Shown: piece by piece, positions 18,368-26,439 of the stretch
Position numbering within the stretch: the first letter of the stretch is position 1
Layout: each line of letters begins with the position of its first letter
Assembly (NCBI GenBank): GCA_016776725.1
Contig: JADHSV010000008.1
Coordinates: forward strand, 1-64,000
Direction of reading: 5' to 3'
Source: Rhodospirillales bacterium
GTDB taxonomy: Bacteria; Pseudomonadota; Alphaproteobacteria; Rhodospirillales; Shumkoniaceae
DNA length: 64,000 nt
Program-made: the position numbers and the translations under genes
The notes under the pieces: model-generated
What the model saw: the letters and a program-made list of their open reading frames with translations, nothing else
What the model was told of the DNA's origin: nothing
The model's database searches: none

Positions 18368-19387
18368 ATGCGCGTTTATTACGATCGAGATGCCGATGCC
18401 AATCTGATCAAAAGCAAGAATGTCGCCATCATCGGGTACGGCGGTCAGGGCCATGCCCATGCGCTCAATCTGACGGATAGCGGTGTTGGCGATGTCGCCA
18501 TCGCCGAGCTGGAAGGGTCGGAAGCCTGGGAAAAGGCGGAAAAGCAGGGTTTCAAGGTGATGACCACGGTGGAAGCCGCCAAATGGGCGGATTTCCTGAT
18601 GATGTTGGCGCCGGACGAGTTGCAGGCCGATATCTACGTTCGTGAAATTCTCGACCATATGAAACCGGGCGCGGCGCTGGCCTTTGCGCATGGTCTGGCC
18701 ATTCATTACCGCCTGATCGAACCCGATCCCAAGATCGATGTCGTGATGGTGGCGCCGAAGGCCCCCGGCCACACGGTTCGCGGCGAGTATATGCGGGGCG
18801 GCGGAGTGCCGTGTCTGGTCGGCGTCGAACAGGATGCCAGCGGGCATGCCATGGATGTCGCGCTGTCTTACGCGTGCGCCATTGGCGCGGGGCGCGCGGG
18901 CATCATCGAAACCACGTTCCGCGATGAAACCGAAACCGATCTTTTCGGCGAACAGGCCGTGCTGACCGGCGGATTGACCGAATTGATCAAGGCCGGTTTC
19001 GATACCCTGGTCGAGGCCGGATACCCGCCCGAGATGGCCTATTTCGAGTGCCTGCACGAAATGAAGCTGAACATGGATCTGATATTCGCGGGCGGCATGG
19101 CCGACATGCTGTATGCGGTTTCCGACACGGCGGAATACGGTGCCTACGTGTGCGGACCGCGCGTTGTCGATCAGGGAACGCGCCAGCGGATGCGCGAAAT
19201 TCTGGAGGAAATCCAGTCGGGGCAGTTTGTGACCGAATGGATCAACGAGTATCAGGCCGGAAGACCGCGTTTCAAGGCTCTGCGCCGCCGCAATGCCGAT
19301 CATCCGGTCGAGAAAGTGGGCGAGAAGCTGCGTGAAATGATGCCATGGGTGACCGAAACACGGCTGGTGGATCGCTCATCCAATTAG
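18368..19387 (+). CDS. ilvC: Ketol-acid reductoisomerase paralogue
   Basis: A 339-residue class I ketol-acid reductoisomerase. The start at 18368 follows GGGGAGGAG and matches the family N-terminus; an upstream in-frame codon at 18338 is rejected. [13 protein letters not shown] (23-35) binds the dinucleotide, His108 lies in HGLAIHY, and [20 protein letters not shown] and SDTAEYG provide the Mg and substrate ligands. In the cofactor loop (47-53, ELEGSEA) the usual Arg and second Ser that hold the NADPH phosphate are Leu and Ala, with acidic neighbours, which suggests NADH use. It stands apart from other ilv genes and precedes a phosphotriesterase-like gene by 11 bases, so a catabolic role is plausible. 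Confidence 0.85.
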   Translation: MRVYYDRDADANLIKSKNVAIIGYGGQGHAHALNLTDSGVGDVAIAELEGSEAWEKAEKQGFKVMTTVEAAKWADFLMMLAPDELQADIYVREILDHMKPGAALAFAHGLAIHYRLIEPDPKIDVVMVAPKAPGHTVRGEYMRGGGVPCLVGVEQDASGHAMDVALSYACAIGAGRAGIIETTFRDETETDLFGEQAVLTGGLTELIKAGFDTLVEAGYPPEMAYFECLHEMKLNMDLIFAGGMADMLYAVSDTAEYGAYVCGPRVVDQGTRQRMREILEEIQSGQFVTEWINEYQAGRPRFKALRRRNADHPVEKVGEKLREMMPWVTETRLVDRSSN

Positions 19388-19398
19388 GGAGGTGCGCG

Positions 19399-20442
19399 AT
19401 GTCTACCTCAAGCGGCAAGGTGCAAACCGTTCTGGGGCCCATCGATCCTGCCGATCTGGGGCCGACCCTGATGCACGAGCATCTGGCGACCGAATTTACG
19501 CCACCGGCCCAACGCGGCGAAATACCCGCCGAGATCACGTTGGAGACAATTTGGGAGCTTAACTACAATTGGGTCGATGCCCCCGGCGTCCGTTGCCTGA
19601 CCGATACGGAGGTGGCGGTTCGGGAGGTGGAGCGGATGATCGAAGCGGGCGGCAAATCGGTGGTCGACGTCAGCACCCGCGGCATGGGGGTCGACCCAAC
19701 CGTCCTGCGCAAGATTTCGGAACGCACAGGCGCACAGATCGTGCTGGGGTGCGGGCGCTATCTTGAAGAGTTCATGGGACCCGAAGACCTGGAACGCACC
19801 GTCGATGACATGGCCGCGGAATTCATTGGCCACGTCAATGACGGGATCGACGATACCGGCGTGCGTGCGGGAATTATCGGTGAGATCGGATGTTCCTGGC
19901 CCTGGACGAAGGCCGAAAGACGCTCCATGCAGGCCGCCGTTGTGGCCCAGCAGGAAACCGGGCTGGCGCTGACCATTCATCCCGGCCGGCACGAGGATGC
20001 GCCGTTTGAAATCGTCTCGTTCCTTAGAGACGCGGGGGCCGATCTTTCACGCACCATCATGGATCATGTGGAGCGGCGATTGTTCGACACCGATAGCATC
20101 CTGCGACTGGCCGAAACCGGGATCGTTCTGGAATTCGATATGTTCGGTTTCGAGACATCGCGCTTTGCGCAAGGGGGCGACATTGACTTGTCCAGCGACG
20201 GCGTCAGGTTGACCCGCATACGAGACCTTCTTGATGCCGGATATCGGGACCGGATTGTCATTTCCCACGACATTTGCACGCGGACCCGGCAGATGGAATT
20301 CGGCGGTCACGGATGCGGCCACATCTTCCGCAATATTGTTCCCATGATGCGGCGCAGGGACTTCGATGAACCCGATATCCAGGCGGTCCTTATCGATAAT
20401 CCGGCGAATCTTTTGACTGGGAAAAAATCTAAAGCCGATTGA
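19399..20442 (+). CDS. Phosphotriesterase-family metal-dependent hydrolase
   Basis: A 347-residue TIM-barrel hydrolase of the phosphotriesterase/PHP family. The start at 19399 is preceded by AGGGAGGT. LMHEHL near residue 25 supplies the HxH metal pair; GIIGEIGCSWPWT near residue 160 has Glu where phosphotriesterase has a carboxylated Lys, as in PHP-type lactonases; TIHPGRH and VISHDICTR give the remaining His and Asp ligands. Relatives act as lactonases or amidases rather than phosphotriesterases. It lies 11 bases after the reductoisomerase gene. The reaction is unknown. Confidence 0.82.
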   Translation: MSTSSGKVQTVLGPIDPADLGPTLMHEHLATEFTPPAQRGEIPAEITLETIWELNYNWVDAPGVRCLTDTEVAVREVERMIEAGGKSVVDVSTRGMGVDPTVLRKISERTGAQIVLGCGRYLEEFMGPEDLERTVDDMAAEFIGHVNDGIDDTGVRAGIIGEIGCSWPWTKAERRSMQAAVVAQQETGLALTIHPGRHEDAPFEIVSFLRDAGADLSRTIMDHVERRLFDTDSILRLAETGIVLEFDMFGFETSRFAQGGDIDLSSDGVRLTRIRDLLDAGYRDRIVISHDICTRTRQMEFGGHGCGHIFRNIVPMMRRRDFDEPDIQAVLIDNPANLLTGKKSKAD

Positions 20443-20835
20443 ATTATTAATTAAGTATAACTTTAACGAGTTGAAATAACGAGATTTTCATGGACACTTG
20501 ACATGCTTCCCGAATTTGACGGACACTTCCTTATACGGGGAATGCACGCAGCCAAATAGCGGAGTCAGCGAAAGGCAATGTGGTATTCGCTAAGTAAATT
20601 GAACAAAGAAAAGAAGGAGCTCTTGGGTTCAGTCCTTGGGACTAGGCCAGGCTCCAAGTGCAGGAAGCCTCCGGAAGGAATTCCGGTTTTTGCGTGTTTC
20701 TCCAATAAGCCCGGTTCTCGTCGGGGAGTGGGAAACGACGAGCCACAGACACTACGGCGTTTGTAAAATCCAGTCGGCGCATGCCGTGCCGTCTGGCGAA
20801 GGTTTGGTGTTTTTTGTTCAATCTGGGAGGTTCAA
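20443..20835 (+). other. 393-base intergenic stretch, structured leader of TRAP 2
   Basis: No convincing protein gene: the longest reading frame here (20578-20766) has no ribosome-binding site or family resemblance. The sequence holds two copies of GGACACTT (20492-20499, 20521-20528), a short hairpin GCGAA/TTCGC near 20568-20590, a nested structure around 20617-20656 (CTTGG/CCAAG enclosing AGTCC/GGACT), a terminator-like hairpin at 20671-20691, and a CTCGTCG/CGACGAG hairpin near 20717-20742. The stretch leads into dctP 2 and looks like a long 5' leader, possibly an attenuator. No known riboswitch class was recognised. Confidence 0.5.
20671..20691 (+). terminator. Intrinsic terminator-like hairpin in the TRAP 2 leader
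   Basis: CCGGAA (20671-20676), loop GGAA, TTCCGG (20681-20686), then five T (20687-20691). The stem is perfect and the T-run immediate. It lies about 145 bases before dctP 2, with folded sequence upstream, so it could be the off-switch of an attenuator or simply the end of a short RNA. Confidence 0.6.
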
Positions 20836-21906
20836 ATGATGAAATGGTGCTTAGGTCTTGTCGGCGCTACGGTTGCTGTGGCGTTGGGTGCTTCCGCGAC
20901 GATGGCTGCCGACTTACCGCAATTGGAGGTCAAGGGTGTTGGCCTCAATAGCCAAACGATCGTTTCCTTCAGGGATGAGGTTCCCTTCTGGAACGATGTG
21001 ATCCCGAAAGCATCGGGTGGAAAAATCACGGCCACCTTCTCACCCATGGACGTCATGGGCGTCAAGGGCCACCAGATGATGCGCATGTCGAAGCTGGGCG
21101 TGGTTGACTTTGCCTCCAGTGACGTCAGCAAGATGGCCGGTGACGATCCGGTATTCGAGGGATGTGACCTTGCCGGTCTGGCCCTGGATATCGAAACCGC
21201 GCGCAAGGCTTGCGAAGCCTGGTTGCCGGTTATGTCCAAGGTCGCCGAGAAGAAGTTCGGCGTGAAAATGCTGGCGCTGGGAACCAACCCGCCGCAGGTG
21301 GTGTGGTGCCGCGTGCCCATCAAGGGTCTTGCCGATCTTAAGGGCAAGAAGGTTCGCGTCTTCAACAAGACGATGACCGACTTCATCCAGGCCGTGGGCG
21401 GCAACACGATCAGCATGCCGTTCGCCGAAGTGGTGCCGGCGCTGCAACGCGGCGTGGTCGATTGCGCCGTGACCGGCAGCCTCAGCGGCAACACCGCCGG
21501 TTGGCCGGAAGTCAGTACCCACCAGTTCAAGATCATCCTGGGCTGGAGCATCAACTATCAGTCGGTAAACATAAAATCGTGGAAGCGGTTCGGCCCCGCA
21601 GCCCAGAAGTTCTTCGTCGAGCAGTTCGCGAAGTTCGAAGACAAAATGTGGGAAACCGGCAAGATGGCCACGGATGACGCCGATGACTGCAACTTCGGCT
21701 ATGGCAAGTGCGATCTTGGAAAAATGGCCAAAAAGCCGCTTACCGAGGTTAAGGTCAGCAAAGCCGATTCCGCCCTGCACAAGCAACTGATGCAGGATGT
21801 GGTTCTTGTCCAATGGGGCAAACGCGCGGGTAAAGCCCACGCCAAGTCCTGGAACGAAACCGTCGGCAAGGTCGTCGGCCTTTCGATTCCGCTCGACAAG
21901 CTCTAG
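20836..21906 (+). CDS. dctP: TRAP transporter substrate-binding protein (DctP), system 2
   Basis: A 356-residue periplasmic solute receptor with a clear signal peptide (cleavage after ATMAA). Family features are the LKGKKVRVFN segment near residue 170, the ALQRGVVDCAVTGSLSGNTAGWPEV block that forms the hinge and ligand pocket, and a long C-terminal helix region. It is a paralogue of the system 4 receptor (47705): both share the GVVDCA-TG and AGWPEVS blocks and a late Cys pair (CNFGYGKC here) that could form a disulfide. The start ATG follows GGGAGG. A strong hairpin terminator follows the gene. Ligand unknown. Confidence 0.92.
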   Translation: MMKWCLGLVGATVAVALGASATMAADLPQLEVKGVGLNSQTIVSFRDEVPFWNDVIPKASGGKITATFSPMDVMGVKGHQMMRMSKLGVVDFASSDVSKMAGDDPVFEGCDLAGLALDIETARKACEAWLPVMSKVAEKKFGVKMLALGTNPPQVVWCRVPIKGLADLKGKKVRVFNKTMTDFIQAVGGNTISMPFAEVVPALQRGVVDCAVTGSLSGNTAGWPEVSTHQFKIILGWSINYQSVNIKSWKRFGPAAQKFFVEQFAKFEDKMWETGKMATDDADDCNFGYGKCDLGKMAKKPLTEVKVSKADSALHKQLMQDVVLVQWGKRAGKAHAKSWNETVGKVVGLSIPLDKL

Positions 21907-21915
21907 ACCTGTCAT

Positions 21916-21955
21916 GGGACGGACGCCGTTCGATCGGCGTCCGTCCCCCTTTTTT
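21916..21955 (+). terminator. Intrinsic terminator between dctP 2 and dctQ 2
   Basis: GGGACGGACGCC (21916-21927) pairs perfectly with GGCGTCCGTCCC (21936-21947) around an 8-base loop, followed by CC and a six-T run (21950-21955). It lies directly after the binding-protein gene, so it should cut most transcripts there and leave a minority reading into dctQM. Confidence 0.85.
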
Positions 21956-21991
21956 CGACCCAATCGCAACTTTCATTGATGTGTTGAAAAC

Positions 21992-22603
21992 ATGGATCGT
22001 CTGATCGCAATCGCTTATCGGTATTCGCGTTACGGGGTCTGGTTCGGCGGCGGATTAATCATTGCTTCGGCATTCGTCGTCGCAACCGAAGTCCTGATTC
22101 GCAAGTTCTTCAACCACACGATCGGCGGCGCTGACGAACTTTCCGGTTTCGCGCTGGCGATTGGCGCCGCGTGGGCCTTTGGCTTCGCCTTATTGGAGCG
22201 CGCTCACGTCCGAATCGACTCGGTTTATGTGTGGCTTCCCGTTCGTGTGCGGGCAATTCTCGACATCATCGGATTGACGGTGTTTCTGCTGTTCATGGGG
22301 CTTCTCGCCTATCAGGGAACAGGCGTTTTTCTCGATTCCGTGGAGCTTGGATCGCGCACCATGACGGCGCTGGAAACTCCGCTGAAATACCCTCAGTTCT
22401 TTTGGGTGACGGGCCTGTATTTCTTCGTCGTGATTGCCGTTCTGATGCTGATTCGGGCGTTATCGACCGCATTCCGGCGTGATTTTTCCGGCGTGCAGCG
22501 GCAACTCGCGTCAAAAACCGTCAGCGAGGAACTCGATGCGGAAATGCGGGACATCGAAAGGCGCGCTGAAGAAGAAGCAAAACATGACGGCGAAAAAGAA
22601 TAA
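21992..22603 (+). CDS. dctQ: TRAP transporter small permease (DctQ), system 2
   Basis: A 203-residue DctQ-family protein with four predicted transmembrane helices. FNHTIGGADELSGFALAIGAAWAFGFALLERAHVRIDSVYVWLP shows the typical GADE motif, second helix and HVRID signature. KYPQFFWVTGLYFFVVIAVLML begins the fourth helix, with the conserved Trp that the system 4 gene has replaced by a stop codon. The charged C-terminal tail (about 40 residues) is rich in Glu and Arg. It pairs with DctM 2, 15 bases downstream. Confidence 0.9.
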   Translation: MDRLIAIAYRYSRYGVWFGGGLIIASAFVVATEVLIRKFFNHTIGGADELSGFALAIGAAWAFGFALLERAHVRIDSVYVWLPVRVRAILDIIGLTVFLLFMGLLAYQGTGVFLDSVELGSRTMTALETPLKYPQFFWVTGLYFFVVIAVLMLIRALSTAFRRDFSGVQRQLASKTVSEELDAEMRDIERRAEEEAKHDGEKE

Positions 22604-22618
22604 GAGGGGAGTCGCACA

Positions 22619-23905
22619 GTGATTGGAACGACCGTCGCCGTCCTGATCGGAATGCTCGCAATGAGCATCCCTGTTGCGGCCGCACTTGCGGTTTTGGGGC
22701 TTGTCCTTGATCAGACATATTCATTTCTTCCGCTTTGGCTGGCCATTGGCGAAGTCGGCTGGGTTTCGTCCAATGACGTGATTCTCGTCGCCATCCCGCT
22801 TTTCATTCTTTTGGGTGAAATCCTGCTGCGTTCGGGCATCGCCGAAAAAATGTATCAGGCGGCGACCCATTGGCTTTCATGGCTTCCGGGCGGGCTGATG
22901 CATTCCAATATTGGGTCGTGCGCGATGTTTGCCGCGATTTCGGGTTCCAGCGTGGCCACCGCCGCAACCATCGGCACCGTGGCCATCGATCAGATCGATA
23001 AGCGGGGCTACAACGAACGCTTCTTCCTGGGCACCATCGCCGCGGGTGGCACCATCGGCATTCTGATCCCGCCGTCGATCAACATGATCGTCTACGGCGT
23101 TCTTACCGACACCTCGATCCCGCAGCTCTATCTGGCGGGCTTCACGCCGGGTTTCTTGCTTGCCGGATTGTTTATGGTGACAGTGGTGATCGGATGCCTG
23201 ATCAAGCCGAAATGGGGCGGCAAGAAGATCGAGACCAATTGGGATAACCGGATCAGGAGCCTGCCGGATCTGATCCCGCCCATTTTTATCTTTATCGTCG
23301 TTATCGGGTCCATCTATGCCGGATGGGCGACCCCGACCGAGTCGGCCGCCCTCGGCGTTCTCGCGGCCTTGGCCCTGGTCGCTTGGCGCAGGCGCTTGAC
23401 TTGGCCGATGATGCGCGAGGCCATCGAAGGGACCATGCGCTCGACCGCCATGATCATGGCGATCCTGGTTGGCGCCAAGTTCCTGAACTTCGTCATCACG
23501 GCGATCGGCCTGACCGCGACGGTCAATTCCTTCATTACCGACCTCGGTATGTCGCCGATGGAAACACTGATCGTCGTCATCCTTTTTTATCTCGTCCTCG
23601 GCATGTTCATGGAGACCCTGTCCATGATGGTGGCGACCGTTCCGATCATTACGCCGGTCATCGTGTCGCTTGGCTTCGATCCCGTGTGGTTCGGCATCAT
23701 CATCATCCTGCTGATCGAAACGGCGATGATTACGCCGCCGGTCGGCATCAACCTTTTCGTTGTTCAAGGGGTACGTGGGCGCGGGGGCATACATGACGTC
23801 ATGTTTGGCGCCTCACCCTTTGTCATAACCTTGATGGTCATGATCGTGTTGCTCGTTCTGTTCCCCGAAATCGCCATGTGGCTGCCGAACCTGGGCGGCG
23901 GCTAG
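22619..23905 (+). CDS. dctM: TRAP transporter large permease (DctM), system 2
   Basis: A 428-residue DctM-family transporter with about 12 hydrophobic segments. AISGSSVATAATIGTVAIDQIDKRGYN, ILIPPSINMIVYGVLT, and MITPPVGINLFVVQGV near the C-terminus are family signatures. The start is GTG, preceded by GAGGGGAG. It is followed 9 bases later by an SDR gene, so transport and oxidation of the imported compound are probably co-expressed. Confidence 0.93.
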   Translation: MIGTTVAVLIGMLAMSIPVAAALAVLGLVLDQTYSFLPLWLAIGEVGWVSSNDVILVAIPLFILLGEILLRSGIAEKMYQAATHWLSWLPGGLMHSNIGSCAMFAAISGSSVATAATIGTVAIDQIDKRGYNERFFLGTIAAGGTIGILIPPSINMIVYGVLTDTSIPQLYLAGFTPGFLLAGLFMVTVVIGCLIKPKWGGKKIETNWDNRIRSLPDLIPPIFIFIVVIGSIYAGWATPTESAALGVLAALALVAWRRRLTWPMMREAIEGTMRSTAMIMAILVGAKFLNFVITAIGLTATVNSFITDLGMSPMETLIVVILFYLVLGMFMETLSMMVATVPIITPVIVSLGFDPVWFGIIIILLIETAMITPPVGINLFVVQGVRGRGGIHDVMFGASPFVITLMVMIVLLVLFPEIAMWLPNLGGG

Positions 23906-23914
23906 GGGGCTGCA

Positions 23915-24634
23915 ATGAGTGAAAAGGTGACCTTCGATTTAACGGGCAAGCGTGCCCTGGTCACGGGTGGACGGCGCGGAATTGGGTTGGCGATTGCCCG
24001 TGCCATGCGCGACTTTGGCGCCGATGTCACCATTACCGGAACGCAACCCGGCGAGGCCACCATCGAGGGGTTCCCGTTCGTTCAGTTTGAATTGCGCGAC
24101 GCGGAGTCAATTGACGCCCTTGCCGCGCGGTTCGATCACCTGGATATCCTGGTCAACAACGCGGGCCAGCTGGTTCGCGACGGCAAGGAGTACGATCCGG
24201 GCGTTTTCGCCAGTATCATCGACGCCAATCTCAACGGCGCCTATCGGGTGTGCCACGCTTTTTACGAACATTTGAAGGCGTCGAAGGGCTGCATCATCAA
24301 TGTGGTTTCCATGCGCGCCTTCATCGGCAGCCCGTTGGGTCCCGCCTACGGGGCCAGCAAGGCAGGCATCCGCCAGTTGACGCGGACCCTGGCGCTCCAT
24401 TGGGGGGCGGACGGAATTCGGGTCAATGCCCTGGCTCCGGGCTGGGTTCGCACGGATATGAACATCACCGTCCAGCGCGACGAGGAAGCGGCCCGCAAGA
24501 TCGCCGGGGAGGCCGCGTTGAACCGCTGGGGAGAGCCCCATGAAATGGCCGGCGCGGTTGTTTTCCTGGCCTCGCCCGCGGCAAGCTTCGTGACCGGAAG
24601 CTGCCTGGTCGCCGACGGCGGTTTCATGGCCTGA
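23915..24634 (+). CDS. SDR-family NAD(P)-dependent oxidoreductase
   Basis: A 239-residue short-chain dehydrogenase/reductase. The cofactor loop TGGRRGIG (about 17-24), NNAG in the middle, Ser in VVSMRAF, and the catalytic YGASK (Tyr and Lys) are all in place; a C-terminal CLVADGGFM matches the classical family end. It follows dctM 2 by 9 bases and precedes the cupin gene by 28 bases. It probably oxidises an alcohol group on the substrate imported by TRAP 2; which one is not evident. Confidence 0.88.
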   Translation: MSEKVTFDLTGKRALVTGGRRGIGLAIARAMRDFGADVTITGTQPGEATIEGFPFVQFELRDAESIDALAARFDHLDILVNNAGQLVRDGKEYDPGVFASIIDANLNGAYRVCHAFYEHLKASKGCIINVVSMRAFIGSPLGPAYGASKAGIRQLTRTLALHWGADGIRVNALAPGWVRTDMNITVQRDEEAARKIAGEAALNRWGEPHEMAGAVVFLASPAASFVTGSCLVADGGFMA

Positions 24635-24662
24635 TTTCTTGCGGCGCGACGGGAGGCGAAAG

Positions 24663-25031
24663 ATGATCGGCGATTTCAACGAAATCGATGTTGAAGGCGG
24701 ATGGGAAACACCCGAAGGATATCCGCCGACGGTCGGCGCGAAAATCCTCAGCGGCGGGCTCGATGAAGCCAATCGACGCGGCCGTTGCACGCTTTTGATG
24801 CGCTACCTTCCCGGAACGGTCGATCCGCGGGTGATTACCCACGATTTTACAGAGGAAGTGTGGGTGCTTGACGGCGAAATGGACTGGCTGGATGCGGACG
24901 GCGGGATCGTGCAGCACATTCCCAAGAACAGCTACGTGTGCAGGCCGCCCCACGTACCGCACGGCCCGTTCCGTTCGCTGACGGGATGCCTGATACTTGT
25001 CACCTTCTATTACGCGGACAAAGGCGAATGA
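24663..25031 (+). CDS. Cupin-domain protein
   Basis: A 122-residue single-domain cupin. The start at 24663 is supported by GGGAGG; an upstream in-frame codon at 24639 is rejected. The first cupin motif is seen as HDFTEEVWVLDGEMD, with His and Glu metal ligands, and the second as PPHVPHGPFRS, with further His. Small cupins in catabolic operons are commonly isomerases, dioxygenases or sugar-acid lyases. Last gene of the TRAP 2 operon; the next gene is convergent. Confidence 0.75.
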   Translation: MIGDFNEIDVEGGWETPEGYPPTVGAKILSGGLDEANRRGRCTLLMRYLPGTVDPRVITHDFTEEVWVLDGEMDWLDADGGIVQHIPKNSYVCRPPHVPHGPFRSLTGCLILVTFYYADKGE

Positions 25032-25050
25032 TCCGATCCGCGCGCCTCGT

Positions 25051-25653
25051 CTATTCGGCCTTGCCGTCGTCCATCATTCCGCCGGCCGCCAAAACGTGCC
25101 AGAAGGTGTAGTCGGCATGGTGAACGATGGTCGCTTCCAGGCTTCTTTGCACCAGTTCCCCTTCGCCCGAATGGCAGCCCGCGATGTGGGCGACCTCTTC
25201 GGGCAGCCCGACGGTCAGACAGACATGGACGCCACGCGGCGGATGACGGATCGACGGAAAACCGGTGGCGCCCGGCGAGGCCTGCCAGCGGGCCTGATTG
25301 ACGGGGTCGAACTCCCACGGTTTTCCCACATCGTGACACAGCGCGCCGGCAACCAGAATATCGCGTTTCACCGGCAGGGCCGGGAATATGTCTTTCAACT
25401 CGTCGGCGATGCGCATGGCCAGCCGCGCGACGCCGCGCATGTGATCGGTTTGCGTTCCCGAGGAAAGCCGGCGCGTGTCGGGATTGCCCGACGGTGGGAT
25501 TTCGCCGATGGCGCTGAAGCTGCTTGCGGCAAGGGCCGTCGCCCAGGCTTCGACCACCTTGTCGCGCAATCTGACGTTCCGAATTTCAGATATTTCCGGC
25601 AGTTCATCGCGAACCGTTGCGCGCAGTTCGTCCGTTACTTTCGCGTCACCCAT
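25051..25653 (-). CDS. HD-domain metal-dependent phosphohydrolase-like protein
   Basis: A 200-residue protein; the start at 25653 is preferred over in-frame upstream codons because GGAGGG lies just before it. The HD core appears as DHMRGVARLAMRIADEL, followed by VAGALCHDVGKPWEFDP with the His-Asp pair that names the domain, and later His residues in VHVCLTVGLPEEVAHIAGCH and VHHADY. Such proteins hydrolyse phosphate esters or act as metal-dependent hydrolases. It is divergent from the DUF2848 gene across about 70 bases. Function not assigned. Confidence 0.75.
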   Translation of the reverse strand: MGDAKVTDELRATVRDELPEISEIRNVRLRDKVVEAWATALAASSFSAIGEIPPSGNPDTRRLSSGTQTDHMRGVARLAMRIADELKDIFPALPVKRDILVAGALCHDVGKPWEFDPVNQARWQASPGATGFPSIRHPPRGVHVCLTVGLPEEVAHIAGCHSGEGELVQRSLEATIVHHADYTFWHVLAAGGMMDDGKAE

Positions 25654-25726
25654 GGCATGCCCTCCGGCTTTAATCGTCTCGCTTTCAAGGCTGGAGTATA
25701 CTGAAAAAAACATTGGGAGGTGGATC

Positions 25727-26407
25727 ATGAAATTTATCGTTCACGAAGAAGGCCAGTTGCGCGAGGTCGAGGTGGCCGTGCGCGAAGTGATCATTGCGGG
25801 CATGACGGGGCGCGATGTGAACGCCGTTCAGAAGCATCTGGACGAGTTGGCCGAACTGGGCGTGGCGCCGCCCAGCACCGTTCCCATCTATTACCGGGTT
25901 TCGGCTTCGATGCTGACCCAGGATCAGCGCATTGAAGTGGTCGGTCCGGACAGTTCGGGCGAGGTCGAGGCGGTTCTGATCGGAACGCCCGAAGGGATGC
26001 TTGTCGCCGTTGGTTCAGACCATACGGACCGCAAGGTCGAAGCCTCATCCATCGCCATATCCAAACAAATGTGCCCCAAGCCCATTTCGGTGGATGTCTG
26101 GCGCTATGAAGATGTGGTCGACGGTTGGGACGACATCCAGCTTGTCAGCGATCAGATCAACGATGGCGAATGGAAACCCTATCAGCGCGGCACGCTGGGC
26201 AAGGTCAGAAAGGCAGAGGACCTGATCGGCGGTTTCTTCAGCGGTTTGAGCGAACTTCCGGCAGGCGTCGTCATGTACACCGGCACCATTGAAACGCTGG
26301 TTGAAATCGGCGGCGCGGATCAGTTCTCGATGGCGCTGGTCGATCCGAAAAACGGGCGCACGCTTTCGCATGTGTATGACGCGGCAATTTTACCGAACGT
26401 CGAATAA
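25727..26407 (+). CDS. DUF2848 family protein
   Basis: A 226-residue protein matching DUF2848 by memory of the family pattern: AGMTGRDVNAVQKHLDELAELGVAPPSTVPIYYRV, VVGPDSSGEVEAVLIG, GSDHTDRKVEA and SKQMCPKPI. The start at 25727 has GGGAGG upstream; the long in-frame extension to 25475 runs back over the HD gene and is rejected. The family has no established reaction that I can name; it is often seen near amidases and hydantoin-type genes, as here, with the amidase 32 bases downstream. Conserved His, Asp and Arg in SDHTDRK could form an active site. Confidence 0.75.
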   Translation: MKFIVHEEGQLREVEVAVREVIIAGMTGRDVNAVQKHLDELAELGVAPPSTVPIYYRVSASMLTQDQRIEVVGPDSSGEVEAVLIGTPEGMLVAVGSDHTDRKVEASSIAISKQMCPKPISVDVWRYEDVVDGWDDIQLVSDQINDGEWKPYQRGTLGKVRKAEDLIGGFFSGLSELPAGVVMYTGTIETLVEIGGADQFSMALVDPKNGRTLSHVYDAAILPNVE

Positions 26408-26439
26408 GCAAGAATGACCGCTTCGGTGGGGAGGAAACG

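Noticed and set aside
20491-20530. Repeated GGACACTT sequences resembling insertion-sequence ends
   Set aside because: No transposase remnant, no matching opposite terminus and no target-site duplication could be found; kept only as part of the leader description.
20578-20766. Possible 62-residue gene in the TRAP 2 leader
   Set aside because: No convincing ribosome-binding site, runs through a terminator hairpin, and has no recognisable sequence features.
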